Source of the DNA: Christiangramia forsetii KT0803 | GTDB lineage: Bacteria > Bacteroidota > Bacteroidia > Flavobacteriales > Flavobacteriaceae | DNA length: 64,000 nucleotides | Direction: 5' to 3' | NCBI RefSeq assembly: GCF_000060345.1 | Contig: NC_008571.1 | Coordinates: 1,116,001-1,180,000 of the forward strand | In this document: positions 50,079 to 58,932 of the stretch, in pieces | How positions within the stretch are numbered: position 1 is the first letter of the stretch | How the letters are laid out: every line of letters begins with the position of its first letter | Notes under the pieces: model-generated | The model's database searches: none | Seen by the model: the letters and a program-made list of their open reading frames with translations, nothing else | Told to the model about the DNA's origin: nothing | Made by a program: the position numbers and the translations under genes

Positions 50079-50906
50079 ATGAAGAAGTTTGGTTTATTAG
50101 TATTATCAGTAATTGCCTTTGTAGGATGTGATAGTGATGATGACACACCCATTGATCCACCATTTGAAGGAGAAACCAAAGAGTTTCAACTTTCTGAAAT
50201 TTCAGACTCTGGAGTTTCCGGTACGGCAACATTTACAGAGCTGGAAGACAATTCTGTATTATTGGAATTAGAGGTTGAAGGTACCGAGGCAGGTGATTCA
50301 CATCCGGCGCATATTCATTTTAACTCAGCAGCAGAAGGAGGGGATATTGCTATTTCTCTTGAACCTGTAGATGGTGAGACAGGTATAAGTGCCACTGAAA
50401 TTTCAAGCCTTGATGATGGAACCCAAATTGACTTTGAGACTTTGGTGAGCTTTGACGGATATATAAATATCCATAACAGCGCAGAGGATCTTGATACACT
50501 TCTTGCACAGGGAGATATCGGAGAAAATGAACTTACCGGAGAGTCTGTAAGTTATGAGCTCGCTACAAAAGATGTTGAAGGGATTAGCGGAACTGCTACA
50601 TTTCTTGAAAGAGCGAATGGTGAAGCTTTAGTGGTCTTAGATCTTGAAGGAACTGAAGAAGGGAATACACATCCGGCACATATACACATGGGAGCTGTAG
50701 CCGATGCACCGGGCGACATAGCTGTTACCTTGACTTCTGTTGAAGGTGCTTCAGGGATGAGTATGAGCAATATTTCTGAAACTGATGCGGAAGAAAGTAT
50801 TTCTTACGAAGATCTTATCGCTTATGACGGTTACATAAATGTACACCAAAGTGCAGAGGATCTAGAAACACTTATCGCTCAGGGAAATATTGGATCTAAT
50901 CAGTAA
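50079..50906 (+). CDS. Tandem CHRD-domain lipoprotein
   Basis: A 275-residue lipoprotein with signal MKKFGLLVLSVIAFVGC (Cys17) and the acidic tail DSDDDTPID that matches surface-export signals in Flavobacterium and Bacteroides. Two CHRD domains follow, about residues 30-140 and 155-272, each with SGTATF, HPAHIH and a DGYIN..QSAEDL-type segment. CHRD domains occur in extracellular proteins of unknown function. It probably lies on the cell surface. The gene is monocistronic with its own terminator. Confidence 0.85.
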   Translation: MKKFGLLVLSVIAFVGCDSDDDTPIDPPFEGETKEFQLSEISDSGVSGTATFTELEDNSVLLELEVEGTEAGDSHPAHIHFNSAAEGGDIAISLEPVDGETGISATEISSLDDGTQIDFETLVSFDGYINIHNSAEDLDTLLAQGDIGENELTGESVSYELATKDVEGISGTATFLERANGEALVVLDLEGTEEGNTHPAHIHMGAVADAPGDIAVTLTSVEGASGMSMSNISETDAEESISYEDLIAYDGYINVHQSAEDLETLIAQGNIGSNQ

Positions 50907-50926
50907 GAATTCAAATTTTCATAGAT

Positions 50927-50953
50927 AAAAGCCCGACTTTAAGTTGGGCTTTT
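50927..50953 (+). terminator. Terminator of CHRD gene
   Basis: An 11-bp stem AAAAGCCCGAC/GTTGGGCTTTT with one G-U and a 5-nt loop, followed by Ts. An open frame starting with TTG at 50944 would begin inside it, which argues for the later ATG of the next gene. Confidence 0.9.
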
Positions 50954-50970
50954 TTAATTTTAGCTTTCTT

Positions 50971-51624
50971 ATGAACGATAAAAATACTTTAGATCATTTA
51001 CAGAGTTTTTTAACTCCCAGAAGAAAAGCTTTATTCGAAAAGGTTCTGGCGCAACGCACAGATCATTTAACTGTAGTTGCGCAGGATGTTTATCAATTAC
51101 ATAATACCAGTGCGGTGGTTAGAAGCTGTGATGTATTCGGGATTCAGAATATCCACGTGATCGAGGAGAAAATTCCACGAAGAATAGATAAGGAAATCGC
51201 AATGGGAGCTCAGAAATGGGTAGATATTAACAGGTATACTTCTACCACGACCTGTTTAAAAAACTTGAAGAAGAAAGGTTATCGCATTGTCGCTACCAGT
51301 CCGCATGACGATTCCCAGTTACTGGAAGATTTTGATATTTCTACTCCGGCAGCTCTTTTTTTCGGAACTGAAAAAGACGGGTTGTCTGAAGAAGTTATGA
51401 GAGAAGCGGATGCTACTGTTAAAATACCTATGGTTGGATTTACCGAAAGTTTGAATATTTCAGTTTCAGCGGCTATTATATTACAAAGCTTAACCACTAA
51501 ACTGAGGAAGTCAGGTGTCGAATGGCAATTTTCAGAAGAAGAAAAAAATCTAATCAGAATGAACTGGACTAAAAAAACAGTAAAAAATTCAGAAGAGATC
51601 ATTGAACACTTCTTGAATCAGTAA
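50971..51624 (+). CDS. trmH: TrmH-family tRNA/rRNA 2'-O-methyltransferase
   Basis: A SPOUT-class RNA methyltransferase of 217 residues from ATG 50971 (MNDKNTLDHLQSFLTPRRK). The three SpoU motifs are visible: NTSAVVRSCDVFGIQNIHVIE, FFGTEKDGLSEEVMREAD and IPMVGFTESLNISVSAAIIL. Likely target is guanosine 18 of tRNA, as in TrmH, by overall type and length. The gene for an SRPBCC-like protein follows 36 nt after it. Confidence 0.87.
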   Translation: MNDKNTLDHLQSFLTPRRKALFEKVLAQRTDHLTVVAQDVYQLHNTSAVVRSCDVFGIQNIHVIEEKIPRRIDKEIAMGAQKWVDINRYTSTTTCLKNLKKKGYRIVATSPHDDSQLLEDFDISTPAALFFGTEKDGLSEEVMREADATVKIPMVGFTESLNISVSAAIILQSLTTKLRKSGVEWQFSEEEKNLIRMNWTKKTVKNSEEIIEHFLNQ

Positions 51625-51660
51625 ATATTTGTAACTTTTAATCGCCTTTAAAGCTATTCC

Positions 51661-52191
51661 ATGACTCTGTTTTTTTATTTAATAATTGCGCTTATAACTT
51701 TTTTTGCATTTTTGCATGCCTGGGTCAAGAAGGATTATGATGTGAGTAGAACAGTGGTGATAAAAAAACCCAGAGAAGAGGTTTTTACTTTCGTAAGACA
51801 GCTTAAAAATCAGCCTTTATGGAATCCCTGGTTTCAAAGAGACTCGAATGCTATAATGAAATATAAGGGTAACGACGGGAAGGTTGGTTCTAGTTTTTAT
51901 TGGAAAGGAAACAGTAAGGTAGGCGAGGGGATTCAACGAGTTACAAAAGCCAAACAGGGCAGAGTATACGAAACTAAAATTCTATTTGTAAAGCCGGTAA
52001 AAGTTAATGCTTTGACTTATATAGGTGTAAAAGAGTTAGAAGCTGAAAAAACAAAAATGGTGTGGGGTACCAAAGGGCATTTGGCATTTCCGTTAACAAT
52101 TATAAGTATATTTTATTCTCCTGAAAAAGCGCTGGGTGAAAATTTTGATCAGGGTTTAAAAGACTTAAAAAAGCTATTAGAATCCCGCTAA
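51661..52191 (+). CDS. SRPBCC (START-like) family protein
   Basis: A 176-residue protein with one N-terminal hydrophobic segment (residues 3-20) and an SRPBCC fold domain: VIKKPREEVFTFVRQLKNQPLWNPWFQRD and EKTKMVWGTKGHLAFPL. Such domains bind hydrophobic ligands; polyketide cyclase is a common but unproven label. It ends overlapping the convergent gene by 4 nt. Confidence 0.82.
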   Translation: MTLFFYLIIALITFFAFLHAWVKKDYDVSRTVVIKKPREEVFTFVRQLKNQPLWNPWFQRDSNAIMKYKGNDGKVGSSFYWKGNSKVGEGIQRVTKAKQGRVYETKILFVKPVKVNALTYIGVKELEAEKTKMVWGTKGHLAFPLTIISIFYSPEKALGENFDQGLKDLKKLLESR

Positions 52192-52940
52192 TTTTTCTGA
52201 AGTACTTTATATTCTTCGTAGCAACTATTTATGGCATCCAGAATCTGGAGATCATTTGCAGTTTTCATGAAATCTTCTGAATAATTGCAATTATTAAGAA
52301 TCTCATCTATTTCGGCTCTATTTACCTGTAGCAGGGCCATTAATGTTTCCCGGTCAAATTTATTTCTAAGGAGATCTCTAATATTATCATCCTTTTTCAT
52401 TTGCCTAAGTTTTCTCATTTGCTTAGGTCTCGTTCCAAAAATATTATAAACCAGGTCTGCAGGATTAGATAAAGACCTCAAAGCTTTTGTAACTGCATTT
52501 GGAGAGCCATCACCACCTTCGTAGCCGCTATTTAACCCGGAAATACTATATCTGTAATTATCATAGATAGGTATGTTCTTTGCGTCAATTTCCAGGTATC
52601 CAGTAAGTTTTACAGAGTTCACGGTCACTTCTTCAAGTGCAAAACCTAATTCGGTCATCTTTACTTTTACATTACCATACTTTAACCAGTCGTTCGTCAC
52701 TCGAACTCGAATAGATCTAAAACCTAAGTAAGAGAAATATAAGGTATCGTTTACAGTTGCCTGTAATTCGAATCCTCCATCTTCTTTGGTGACTGCACCC
52801 TTCACCTGGTTTAGATTTACAATATGCACATTCTCAATAGGCTTGTCGTTTGCAGCATTCATGACAGTTCCCGAAACGATATCCTGTGCAGATGCGTAGC
52901 CTGTTAACAGGAGGAAAAATAGTAGTAAAGTGTTTTTCAT
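52188..52940 (-). CDS. Carboxypeptidase-like regulatory domain protein
   Basis: A 250-residue exported protein, signal MKNTLLLFFLLLTGYASAQ, then a CarboxypepD_reg-like beta domain (DIVSGTVMNAANDKPIENVHIVNL, GGFELQATVNDTLYFSYLGFRSI). The rest is helical, with KQMRKLRQMKKDDNIRDLLRNKF. Proteins of this type sit in the periplasm or at the outer membrane in flavobacteria; function unknown. Its gene is the only one in its unit and faces the SRPBCC gene. Confidence 0.82.
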   Translation of the reverse strand: MKNTLLLFFLLLTGYASAQDIVSGTVMNAANDKPIENVHIVNLNQVKGAVTKEDGGFELQATVNDTLYFSYLGFRSIRVRVTNDWLKYGNVKVKMTELGFALEEVTVNSVKLTGYLEIDAKNIPIYDNYRYSISGLNSGYEGGDGSPNAVTKALRSLSNPADLVYNIFGTRPKQMRKLRQMKKDDNIRDLLRNKFDRETLMALLQVNRAEIDEILNNCNYSEDFMKTANDLQILDAINSCYEEYKVLQKN

Positions 52941-52972
52941 AACAATCGGGGCTAAAAATATAAAATCCTTAT

Positions 52973-53010
52973 AAAAAACAATGCCAAACTTATGGATTTA
53001 AGTTTGGCAT
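52973..53010 (-). terminator. Terminator of DEAD-box helicase
   Basis: A perfect 11-bp stem ATGCCAAACTT/AAGTTTGGCAT (52981-53010) followed on the minus strand by Ts at 52973-52978. Confidence 0.88.
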
Positions 53011-53027
53011 CTATTAAATTATTTTAA

Positions 53028-54821
53028 TTAAGCTTTAGATCTTCTCCTTTTTACAGAATTATCAATATTTTTATTTCGGCTTCCTTTTCTTGGACCTTTT
53101 TTATCGTTGTTTCTGTCTGATCTCCTTTTTCCGCTGAATTTTCCACCTTTATTATCGTCGTAGCTTTTAGAGTTTCTTCTTCCTCCGCCGCCACCGCGTT
53201 CTTTTCTTCGGCCTCCACCTCTTTCAGATTTTTGATCTTTAGTAACTTCAACGTTAACGAATCTACCGTTATGATTAAATTCGCTAAAAGTCTTCAGAAT
53301 AAGATCTGTATGCTGCTCATCGGTATTAAAGAAAGAGAAGCTGGCTTTTACATCAACTTTAAATACATCATCTCTACCAAGATCCAACTGTTCCTTAAGA
53401 AAATCTTTCAGGCTCATCCAGTCAAACCCATCTTTAGATCCAATATTGATGAAATATCTCGTGTTCCCTTCAGAAACAGGAGGTCTTCCCCCAACAGATT
53501 CTGCACTTAGATCTGGAGCTTTTTCGTAATAATTAAAGAAACGGGTAAATTCTACAGAAAAGAATTTTTTGATCAATTCTTCTTTAGTGAAATCTTCCAG
53601 CGCTTCATTTATCGTTGGTAAATAAGGATCAATATCGTGATTGATCTCTGTTTTCTTGATATCATTCGCTAAATGGAAAAGCTGAGTTTTACAAATCTCT
53701 TTTCCGTCTGGAATAGTTTTTTCTTCAAATTTTTGCTGAATGATCTTTTCAACAGTTCTGATCTTACGAACTTCACTTTTTGAAATGATCACCATAGAAA
53801 CACCTTGCTTACCGGCTCTACCAGTTCTACCACTACGGTGAGTGTAGGTTTCTATTTCATCAGGTAATTGATAATTGATTACGTGAGTAATATCATCTAC
53901 ATCAATACCACGAGCAGCTACATCTGTAGCCACAAGCATCTGGATCTGGCGGCTTCTGAAACTCTTCATTACCAAATCACGCTGATTCTGACTTAGATCT
54001 CCGTGAAGTGCCGCTGCATTGTATCCATCTTCAATAAGCTTTTCAGCAACCTTTTGAGTGTCTCTTTTTGTTCTACAGAATATTACTGAGAATATCTCCG
54101 GATTAGCATCTGCAAGCCTTTTTAAGGCATCGTATCTGTTACGGTGATTCACCAGGTAATACTCGTGAGAAACGTTAGAGGTTCCTTTGTTCTTAGACCC
54201 TACAGTTATTTCAATAGGATCTGTCATGAATTTTTTGGCAATCTTAGCAACCTCCTTAGGCATAGTTGCAGAGAATAACCATGTTTTCTTTTCCTTAGGA
54301 GTATGAGAAAGAATGGTTTTAATATCCTCATAGAATCCCATGTTCAGCATCTCATCAGCCTCATCAAGGACACAATACCCGATAGAGGAAATGTTAGCTA
54401 ACCTTCTTCTAATCATATCCTGCATTCTACCTGGAGTAGCTACAATAATTTGAGCTCCTCTTTCAATAGATCTAGCTTGATCTGTTATACTGGCGCCACC
54501 GTAAACGGCAACTACATTTAAAGATTTTTTATACTTTGAGTAATTCTTGATCTCGTTAGTGATCTGTAAACAAAGCTCTCTGGTAGGAGAAAGGATTAAC
54601 GCCTGAGTCTTTTTAGAATTGGCATCAATTTTTTGAATTAGCGGGAAACCAAAAGCAGCAGTTTTACCTGTTCCGGTTTGTGCTAAAGAAACAAGATCTG
54701 TTTCTTTTTCTAATAAAATTGGGATTGATTTTTCCTGTACTTCACTTGGGGTTTCAAATCCCATGTCTTCGATGGCCTTAAGCAAGTCTGCGTCAAGTCC
54801 AAGTTTTTGGAATGCGTTCAT
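53028..54821 (-). CDS. DEAD-box RNA helicase, DeaD/CsdA-like
   Basis: An ATP-dependent RNA helicase of 597 residues acting in ribosome assembly and mRNA decay. Motifs: Walker A AQTGTGKTAA, PTRELC, DEAD box LDEADEMLNMGF, SATMP, and HRSGRTGRAGKQG of the helicase C domain. A DbpA-type RNA-binding domain (about 440-530, GGRPPVSEGNTRYFINIG) and a very basic Gly/Arg/Lys tail follow. Relatives are often cold-induced. A 107-nt structured leader and a -7 box at 54936-54943 precede it. Confidence 0.93.
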   Translation of the reverse strand: MNAFQKLGLDADLLKAIEDMGFETPSEVQEKSIPILLEKETDLVSLAQTGTGKTAAFGFPLIQKIDANSKKTQALILSPTRELCLQITNEIKNYSKYKKSLNVVAVYGGASITDQARSIERGAQIIVATPGRMQDMIRRRLANISSIGYCVLDEADEMLNMGFYEDIKTILSHTPKEKKTWLFSATMPKEVAKIAKKFMTDPIEITVGSKNKGTSNVSHEYYLVNHRNRYDALKRLADANPEIFSVIFCRTKRDTQKVAEKLIEDGYNAAALHGDLSQNQRDLVMKSFRSRQIQMLVATDVAARGIDVDDITHVINYQLPDEIETYTHRSGRTGRAGKQGVSMVIISKSEVRKIRTVEKIIQQKFEEKTIPDGKEICKTQLFHLANDIKKTEINHDIDPYLPTINEALEDFTKEELIKKFFSVEFTRFFNYYEKAPDLSAESVGGRPPVSEGNTRYFINIGSKDGFDWMSLKDFLKEQLDLGRDDVFKVDVKASFSFFNTDEQHTDLILKTFSEFNHNGRFVNVEVTKDQKSERGGGRRKERGGGGGRRNSKSYDDNKGGKFSGKRRSDRNNDKKGPRKGSRNKNIDNSVKRRRSKA

Positions 54822-54929
54822 TCGTTTTATGTAAGTATTCGATTATGATATGTAAGTGTTACATAAGAAGCGAATCGACATACTTAAAACCTAAACTTCT
54901 AGCAACACATCCTCACCCTGAGGAATTTC
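54822..54929 (-). promoter_or_regulatory. Structured 5' leader of the DEAD-box helicase
   Basis: From the predicted start near 54929 to the ATG the minus-strand leader holds a CCTCA-GGG-TGAGG hairpin (54911-54923), an ATGTAA-CAC-TTACAT hairpin and repeated TTACATA/CGAAT segments able to pair with one another. Long leaders with such folds control cold-shock helicase genes elsewhere; whether this one does is unknown. Confidence 0.4.
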
Positions 54930-54935
54930 AAGCGG

Positions 54936-54943
54936 CAAATATA
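54936..54943 (-). promoter_or_regulatory. Helicase promoter -7 box
   Basis: TATATTTG on the minus strand matches TAnnTTTG exactly, 115 nt before the helicase ATG. Confidence 0.6.
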
Positions 54944-55027
54944 GTCTTTTATTTTGATTATGTATAAAATTATTTAAGTATTTGAAAATCAGTGTTTTTT
55001 GGGTAATTTCATATTTGCTAAGATTGA

Positions 55028-55600
55028 TTACTTAGATAAATACTCCATCAATTCTCTAAATGCGATACCGCGATGACTAATTTTAGACTTTTCAGTAAGC
55101 TCCATTTCAGCAAAACTACTTTCAAATCCGTTTGGAAGAAAAATTGGGTCGTAGCCAAAACCTTTAGTACCAGTTTTCTCCTCTAAAATTTCACCTTCAC
55201 AAATCCCGGTGAAAAGATTTTGATTTCCTTTTAAATTAAGAGCTATCACTGTTTTAAAGCGTGCGGTTCTATCGTCACGTTTTTTGAGCTGCTCTAATAA
55301 CTTCTCTATATTGGCTTCATCATTTTTTTCGTCACCCGCATATCGGGCAGAATAAACTCCGGGAGCACCGGCAAGCGAATGTACTTCAAGCCCCGTATCA
55401 TCAGCAAAGCAATCGTAGCCATAGTGGTTTCTAACGTAATCTGCTTTTATCATGGCATTTTCATCAATAGTATCACCGGTTTCTTCTATATCTTCATTAC
55501 AGTTGATATCTGAAAGTGAAAGAAGTTCAATATGCTTGGGGACAAGACTTTTAATTTCCCTGAATTTATTCGGATTATGAGTTGCAAAAACTAATTTCAT
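55028..55600 (-). CDS. rdgB: Non-canonical purine NTP pyrophosphatase
   Basis: A RdgB/HAM1-family house-cleaning enzyme removing dITP, XTP and related nucleotides; 190 residues. Motifs: FATHNPNKFREIKSL at the N-terminus, FADDTGLEVHSLAGAPGVYSARYAG, and the C-terminal SHRGIAFRELMEYL. It lies 9 nt downstream of rlmH on the same strand, so they form an operon. Confidence 0.95.
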   Translation of the reverse strand: MKLVFATHNPNKFREIKSLVPKHIELLSLSDINCNEDIEETGDTIDENAMIKADYVRNHYGYDCFADDTGLEVHSLAGAPGVYSARYAGDEKNDEANIEKLLEQLKKRDDRTARFKTVIALNLKGNQNLFTGICEGEILEEKTGTKGFGYDPIFLPNGFESSFAEMELTEKSKISHRGIAFRELMEYLSK

Positions 55601-55609
55601 ATTGCTGGA

Positions 55610-56083
55610 TTATCTATGATGGTAAGGTTCATTTTTTAATATAGTGAATGCCCTGTATAATTGTTCAGTAAAGAATAATCTCACCATTTGATGCGAAAAT
55701 GTCATTTTTGATAGCGAAATCTTTGAATCGGCTCTTTTATATACTTCTTCTGAAAAGCCATACGGCCCTCCAATGACGAATATCAGTCTTTTCAATCCTG
55801 TATTCATTCGTTTTTGAATATATTCTGAAAAGCTTTCCGAAGAGAATTGTTTTCCGTTTTCATCAAGCAATACAACGAAATCTGAATTTTGAACTCCAGA
55901 AAGGATTAATTCACCTTCTTTTGATTTCTGCTGATTTTCATCCAGATTTTTGGTCTTTTTTAGATCCGGAATTATCTCAAACTCAAACTTTATATAATGC
56001 TGAAGCCTATCTGAATAGATTTTTATCAACGCTTCCAGCTCTTTTTTATCTGTTTTTCCAATACAGACTAATTTTATGGTCAT
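55610..56083 (-). CDS. rlmH: 23S rRNA pseudouridine-1915 N3-methyltransferase
   Basis: A SPOUT-class methyltransferase of 157 residues, the length usual for RlmH. Motifs: IKLVCIGKTDKKELEALI, the knot segment LIFVIGGPYGFSEEVYKRAD and C-terminal TFSHQMVRLFFTEQLYRAFTI. It modifies helix 69 of 23S rRNA. It diverges from nadC by 51 nt. Confidence 0.95.
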   Translation of the reverse strand: MTIKLVCIGKTDKKELEALIKIYSDRLQHYIKFEFEIIPDLKKTKNLDENQQKSKEGELILSGVQNSDFVVLLDENGKQFSSESFSEYIQKRMNTGLKRLIFVIGGPYGFSEEVYKRADSKISLSKMTFSHQMVRLFFTEQLYRAFTILKNEPYHHR

Positions 56084-56134
56084 CCCGTGATTTTAGTACA
56101 GACTTTACTACATTTACAAAAATAAGCAGAGAAA

Positions 56135-56992
56135 ATGATCTCACCGGAACAATTTGAAAAAGAAATTGATTTAATTATAAAAAATGCGATAAGGGAAGAT
56201 ATAGGTGATGGTGATCATAGCTCCCTCGCCTGTATTCCCAAAAGTGCGATTGGAAAAGCCAAATTACTGGTAAAAGACCAGGGAGTTTTGGCAGGTATAG
56301 AATTTGCTAAGAAAGTTTTTCAATACGTAGATCCAGACCTTAAGATCAATCTCAAAATGAAGGATGGTGATTTGATAAGAAAAGGTGATATCGCTTTTTA
56401 TGTGGAAGGCTCTTCACAGTCTATATTAAAGTCTGAAAGACTGGTTTTAAATGCGATGCAGCGTATGAGTGCTATTGCCACTAAAACAGCAGAATTCGTT
56501 CAGAAATTAGAAGGTACAAAAACTAAAATTCTTGATACTCGTAAAACGACTCCTGGAATTAGAGCCATTGAAAAATGGGCTGTAAAGATAGGAGGAGGAG
56601 AGAATCATCGTTTTGCGTTGTATGATATGATTATGCTTAAAGACAATCATATAGATTTTGCAGGAGGTATAACCAAAGCAATAGATAAAACAAAAACTTA
56701 TTTAAAGGAGAAGAACCTGGATCTTAAAATTATTGTGGAGGCCAGAAATATCCAGGAAATTAAAGAGATTTTAAGATCTGATGGAATTTATCGAATCTTA
56801 ATAGATAATTTCAATTATGAAGAAACCCGACAGGCCGTTGATCTTATCAATGGGAAATGTTTTACAGAATCTAGTGGTGGTATTACATTGGAAACCGCTA
56901 AAAATTATGCTGAATGTGGCGTAGATTTTATTTCCAGCGGAGCGCTTACACATTCTGTATATAATCTCGACCTGAGCTTAAAAGCCGTATAA
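56135..56992 (+). CDS. nadC: Nicotinate-nucleotide pyrophosphorylase
   Basis: Quinolinate phosphoribosyltransferase of de novo NAD synthesis, 285 residues. Signatures: REDIGDGDHSSLACIP, LDTRKTTPGIRAIEKWAVKIGGGENHR and MIMLKDNHIDFAGG, with the C-terminal ESSGGITLETAKNYA. The gene overlaps nothing but is 1 nt from the BrkB-like gene, so co-transcription is likely. Confidence 0.95.
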   Translation: MISPEQFEKEIDLIIKNAIREDIGDGDHSSLACIPKSAIGKAKLLVKDQGVLAGIEFAKKVFQYVDPDLKINLKMKDGDLIRKGDIAFYVEGSSQSILKSERLVLNAMQRMSAIATKTAEFVQKLEGTKTKILDTRKTTPGIRAIEKWAVKIGGGENHRFALYDMIMLKDNHIDFAGGITKAIDKTKTYLKEKNLDLKIIVEARNIQEIKEILRSDGIYRILIDNFNYEETRQAVDLINGKCFTESSGGITLETAKNYAECGVDFISSGALTHSVYNLDLSLKAV

Positions 56993-56993
56993 T

Positions 56994-57917
56994 ATGGCCC
57001 CGGAAAAAGCGACTAAATCTAAACTCAGTGAAATTTCTGATTGGTGGAAAAAAAAGTCCAAGAAGATTATATTGCCGGGTCTAGAAGGATTGTCGCTTTA
57101 TAATTTATGGATCATCTACTGGGGTGGTATTGTCAGAGGGACTTTTTCTACCAGGGCAAGTTCTATCGCTTTCAGTTTTTTTATGGCCATCTTCCCTTTT
57201 CTATTATTTGTTCTTAACCTTATTCCATACATCACTTTTATTGATGATTTTCAAATAGAATTTCTCCTTTTCATGGATACATTGTTACCACCGGAAACTT
57301 CAGATTTCTTTGGTAATATTTTCGAGGATATTGCAAGCACCCCCAGGGGAGGTTTATTATCTGTAGCATTTATATTATCCATTTTTTTAATGACCAATGG
57401 GATTAATGCGATATTTACAGGTTTTGAATTTAGTTATCATACCAAAACAAACCGTTCTATCCCGCGGCAATATGCTGTAGCAGTGGGGGTTTCGCTTATA
57501 TTGGCACTGTTGTTGCTAATATCTGTGGTAGGTGCGGTTTATATTACTTATGCCATAGACGACCTAAGTAATTTGGGATTGGTAAATGCCGATGGTGTAG
57601 GAGCCAGGCTTATTAACTATATAGGATTTGTGATACTAATATATACGGCGGTAGCGATTTTATATTATTTTGGAACCAGGGAAGCGAGGCAGGCAAAGTT
57701 CTTTTCAGTAGGTGCTTTATTTACCACGATACTTATAATGATAACCACAGTTTTGTTTAGTATTTATATTACGAACTTTTCAAATTATAATGAATTATAC
57801 GGTTCTATTGGGGCATTATTAATTTTAATGTTTTATATATGGCTCAATTCCAATATGTTACTTTTAGGTTTTGAACTTAATGCATCTTTAATAAAACTGA
57901 AGAAAAATTTTAAATAA
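56994..57917 (+). CDS. YihY/BrkB-family membrane protein
   Basis: A 307-residue inner-membrane protein with six transmembrane segments (about 60-80, 115-135, 160-190, 205-225, 240-260, 268-290). The family landmarks are RASSIAFSFFMAIFPFLLF and SNYNELYGSIGALLILMFYIWLNSNMLLLGFELNA. Once called ribonuclease BN, which is not correct for this family. It has a charged N-terminus. Function unknown. It follows nadC by 1 nt. Confidence 0.9.
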   Translation: MAPEKATKSKLSEISDWWKKKSKKIILPGLEGLSLYNLWIIYWGGIVRGTFSTRASSIAFSFFMAIFPFLLFVLNLIPYITFIDDFQIEFLLFMDTLLPPETSDFFGNIFEDIASTPRGGLLSVAFILSIFLMTNGINAIFTGFEFSYHTKTNRSIPRQYAVAVGVSLILALLLLISVVGAVYITYAIDDLSNLGLVNADGVGARLINYIGFVILIYTAVAILYYFGTREARQAKFFSVGALFTTILIMITTVLFSIYITNFSNYNELYGSIGALLILMFYIWLNSNMLLLGFELNASLIKLKKNFK

Positions 57918-57944
57918 CTTTAATCCAATTAAAATCAAATTTCT

Positions 57945-58505
57945 ATGAAAAAATTAGTCTTTACAATGATTGCCATTATGAGTATTGGCCTTATGTCTGC
58001 TCAAACTAAAGTTGGTGGAGTTAACCTGCCAGATACTGAAACCTATCAAGAGCAAACTCTTAATTTAAATGGGGCAGGGGTTAGAGAGAAATTATGGATA
58101 GATCTTTATGCCGGGGGACTTTATCTTTCGAAAAAATCTTCAAATGCTTCTGAAATTGTTTCTGCAAACGAAGCTATGAGTATTAAACTTCATATTGTTT
58201 CGAAATTAATTACCAGTGATAAAATGATTGATGCTGTGAATGAAGGTTTTGAGAATTCTACTTCAGGTAATACCAAGCCTTTAGCTTCTAAGATTGAAAA
58301 ATTCAGAAGTTTCTTTTCAGCTGAAATTAAGAAAAACGATGTGTTCGATATCGTTTATATACCTGAAACCGGTGTAACAGCTTATAAAAACGATAAGGAA
58401 TTAGGAACTATCGAAGGGATGGATTTCAAAAAAGCCTTGTTTGGAATTTGGTTATCTAATAGACCGGCAGATGACGATCTTAAAGAGGCTATGCTAGGGA
58501 AGTAG
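57945..58505 (+). CDS. Chalcone isomerase-like exported protein
   Basis: A 186-residue exported protein with signal MKKLVFTMIAIMSIGLMSAQ. The body resembles the chalcone-isomerase-like domain found in Bacteroidota and Proteobacteria: LNLNGAGVREKLWIDLYAGGLYLSKK and the closing FGIWLSNRPADDDLKEAMLGK. Flavonoid isomerase activity is unlikely; fatty-acid binding is the role known for some relatives. The DUF2147 gene follows 1 nt after its stop. Confidence 0.85.
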   Translation: MKKLVFTMIAIMSIGLMSAQTKVGGVNLPDTETYQEQTLNLNGAGVREKLWIDLYAGGLYLSKKSSNASEIVSANEAMSIKLHIVSKLITSDKMIDAVNEGFENSTSGNTKPLASKIEKFRSFFSAEIKKNDVFDIVYIPETGVTAYKNDKELGTIEGMDFKKALFGIWLSNRPADDDLKEAMLGK

Positions 58506-58506
58506 T

Positions 58507-58932
58507 ATGAAAACAGCGATATTTATTCTTCTTTTTATTGGTGTTTTTCTGCCTGTTCAGTCACAGGAAGAGGTGGTTGGAAGATGGGAAAATACGAACG
58601 AAGATGGGAAAGTGAATTCCATAATTAAGATCTATGAAAAAAATGGTGAGATTTACGGTAAAGTAGATCGAATAATGAAAGAAGAGGATCGCAATCGCGT
58701 TTGTACTAAATGTGAGGGTGAGTTGAAAAATGTGCCTATTGAAGGAATGGAGTTGATGAAAGGATTTAAGAAAGACGGTGATGAGTTTGTGGGGGGAACC
58801 ATTGTAGATCCTAAAAATGGAAAGGAATACCGATCTAAGATTTGGCTGGACGAAGACAATCCAGATCTTTTAAAGATTCGCGGATATATTTCATTTTTTT
58901 ATAGAACGAAAACATGGCGCAGAGCTGAATAA
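58507..58932 (+). CDS. DUF2147 exported protein
   Basis: A 141-residue protein with signal MKTAIFILLFIGVFLPVQSQ, then the DUF2147 fold: VVGRWENTNEDGKVNSIIKIYEKNG, CTKCEGELKNVPIEGMELM and YRSKIWLDEDNPDLLKIRGYISFFYRTKTW. These beta-barrel proteins are of unknown function and may bind a hydrophobic ligand. Co-transcribed with the chalcone-isomerase-like gene. Confidence 0.87.
   Translation: MKTAIFILLFIGVFLPVQSQEEVVGRWENTNEDGKVNSIIKIYEKNGEIYGKVDRIMKEEDRNRVCTKCEGELKNVPIEGMELMKGFKKDGDEFVGGTIVDPKNGKEYRSKIWLDEDNPDLLKIRGYISFFYRTKTWRRAE

Noticed and set aside
50944-50970. Longer TrmH start at TTG 50944
   Set aside because: It starts within the terminator of the previous gene.
56994-57917. Ribonuclease BN
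   Set aside because: The sequence is a YihY/BrkB-type membrane protein; RNase BN is a soluble metallo-beta-lactamase-fold enzyme.
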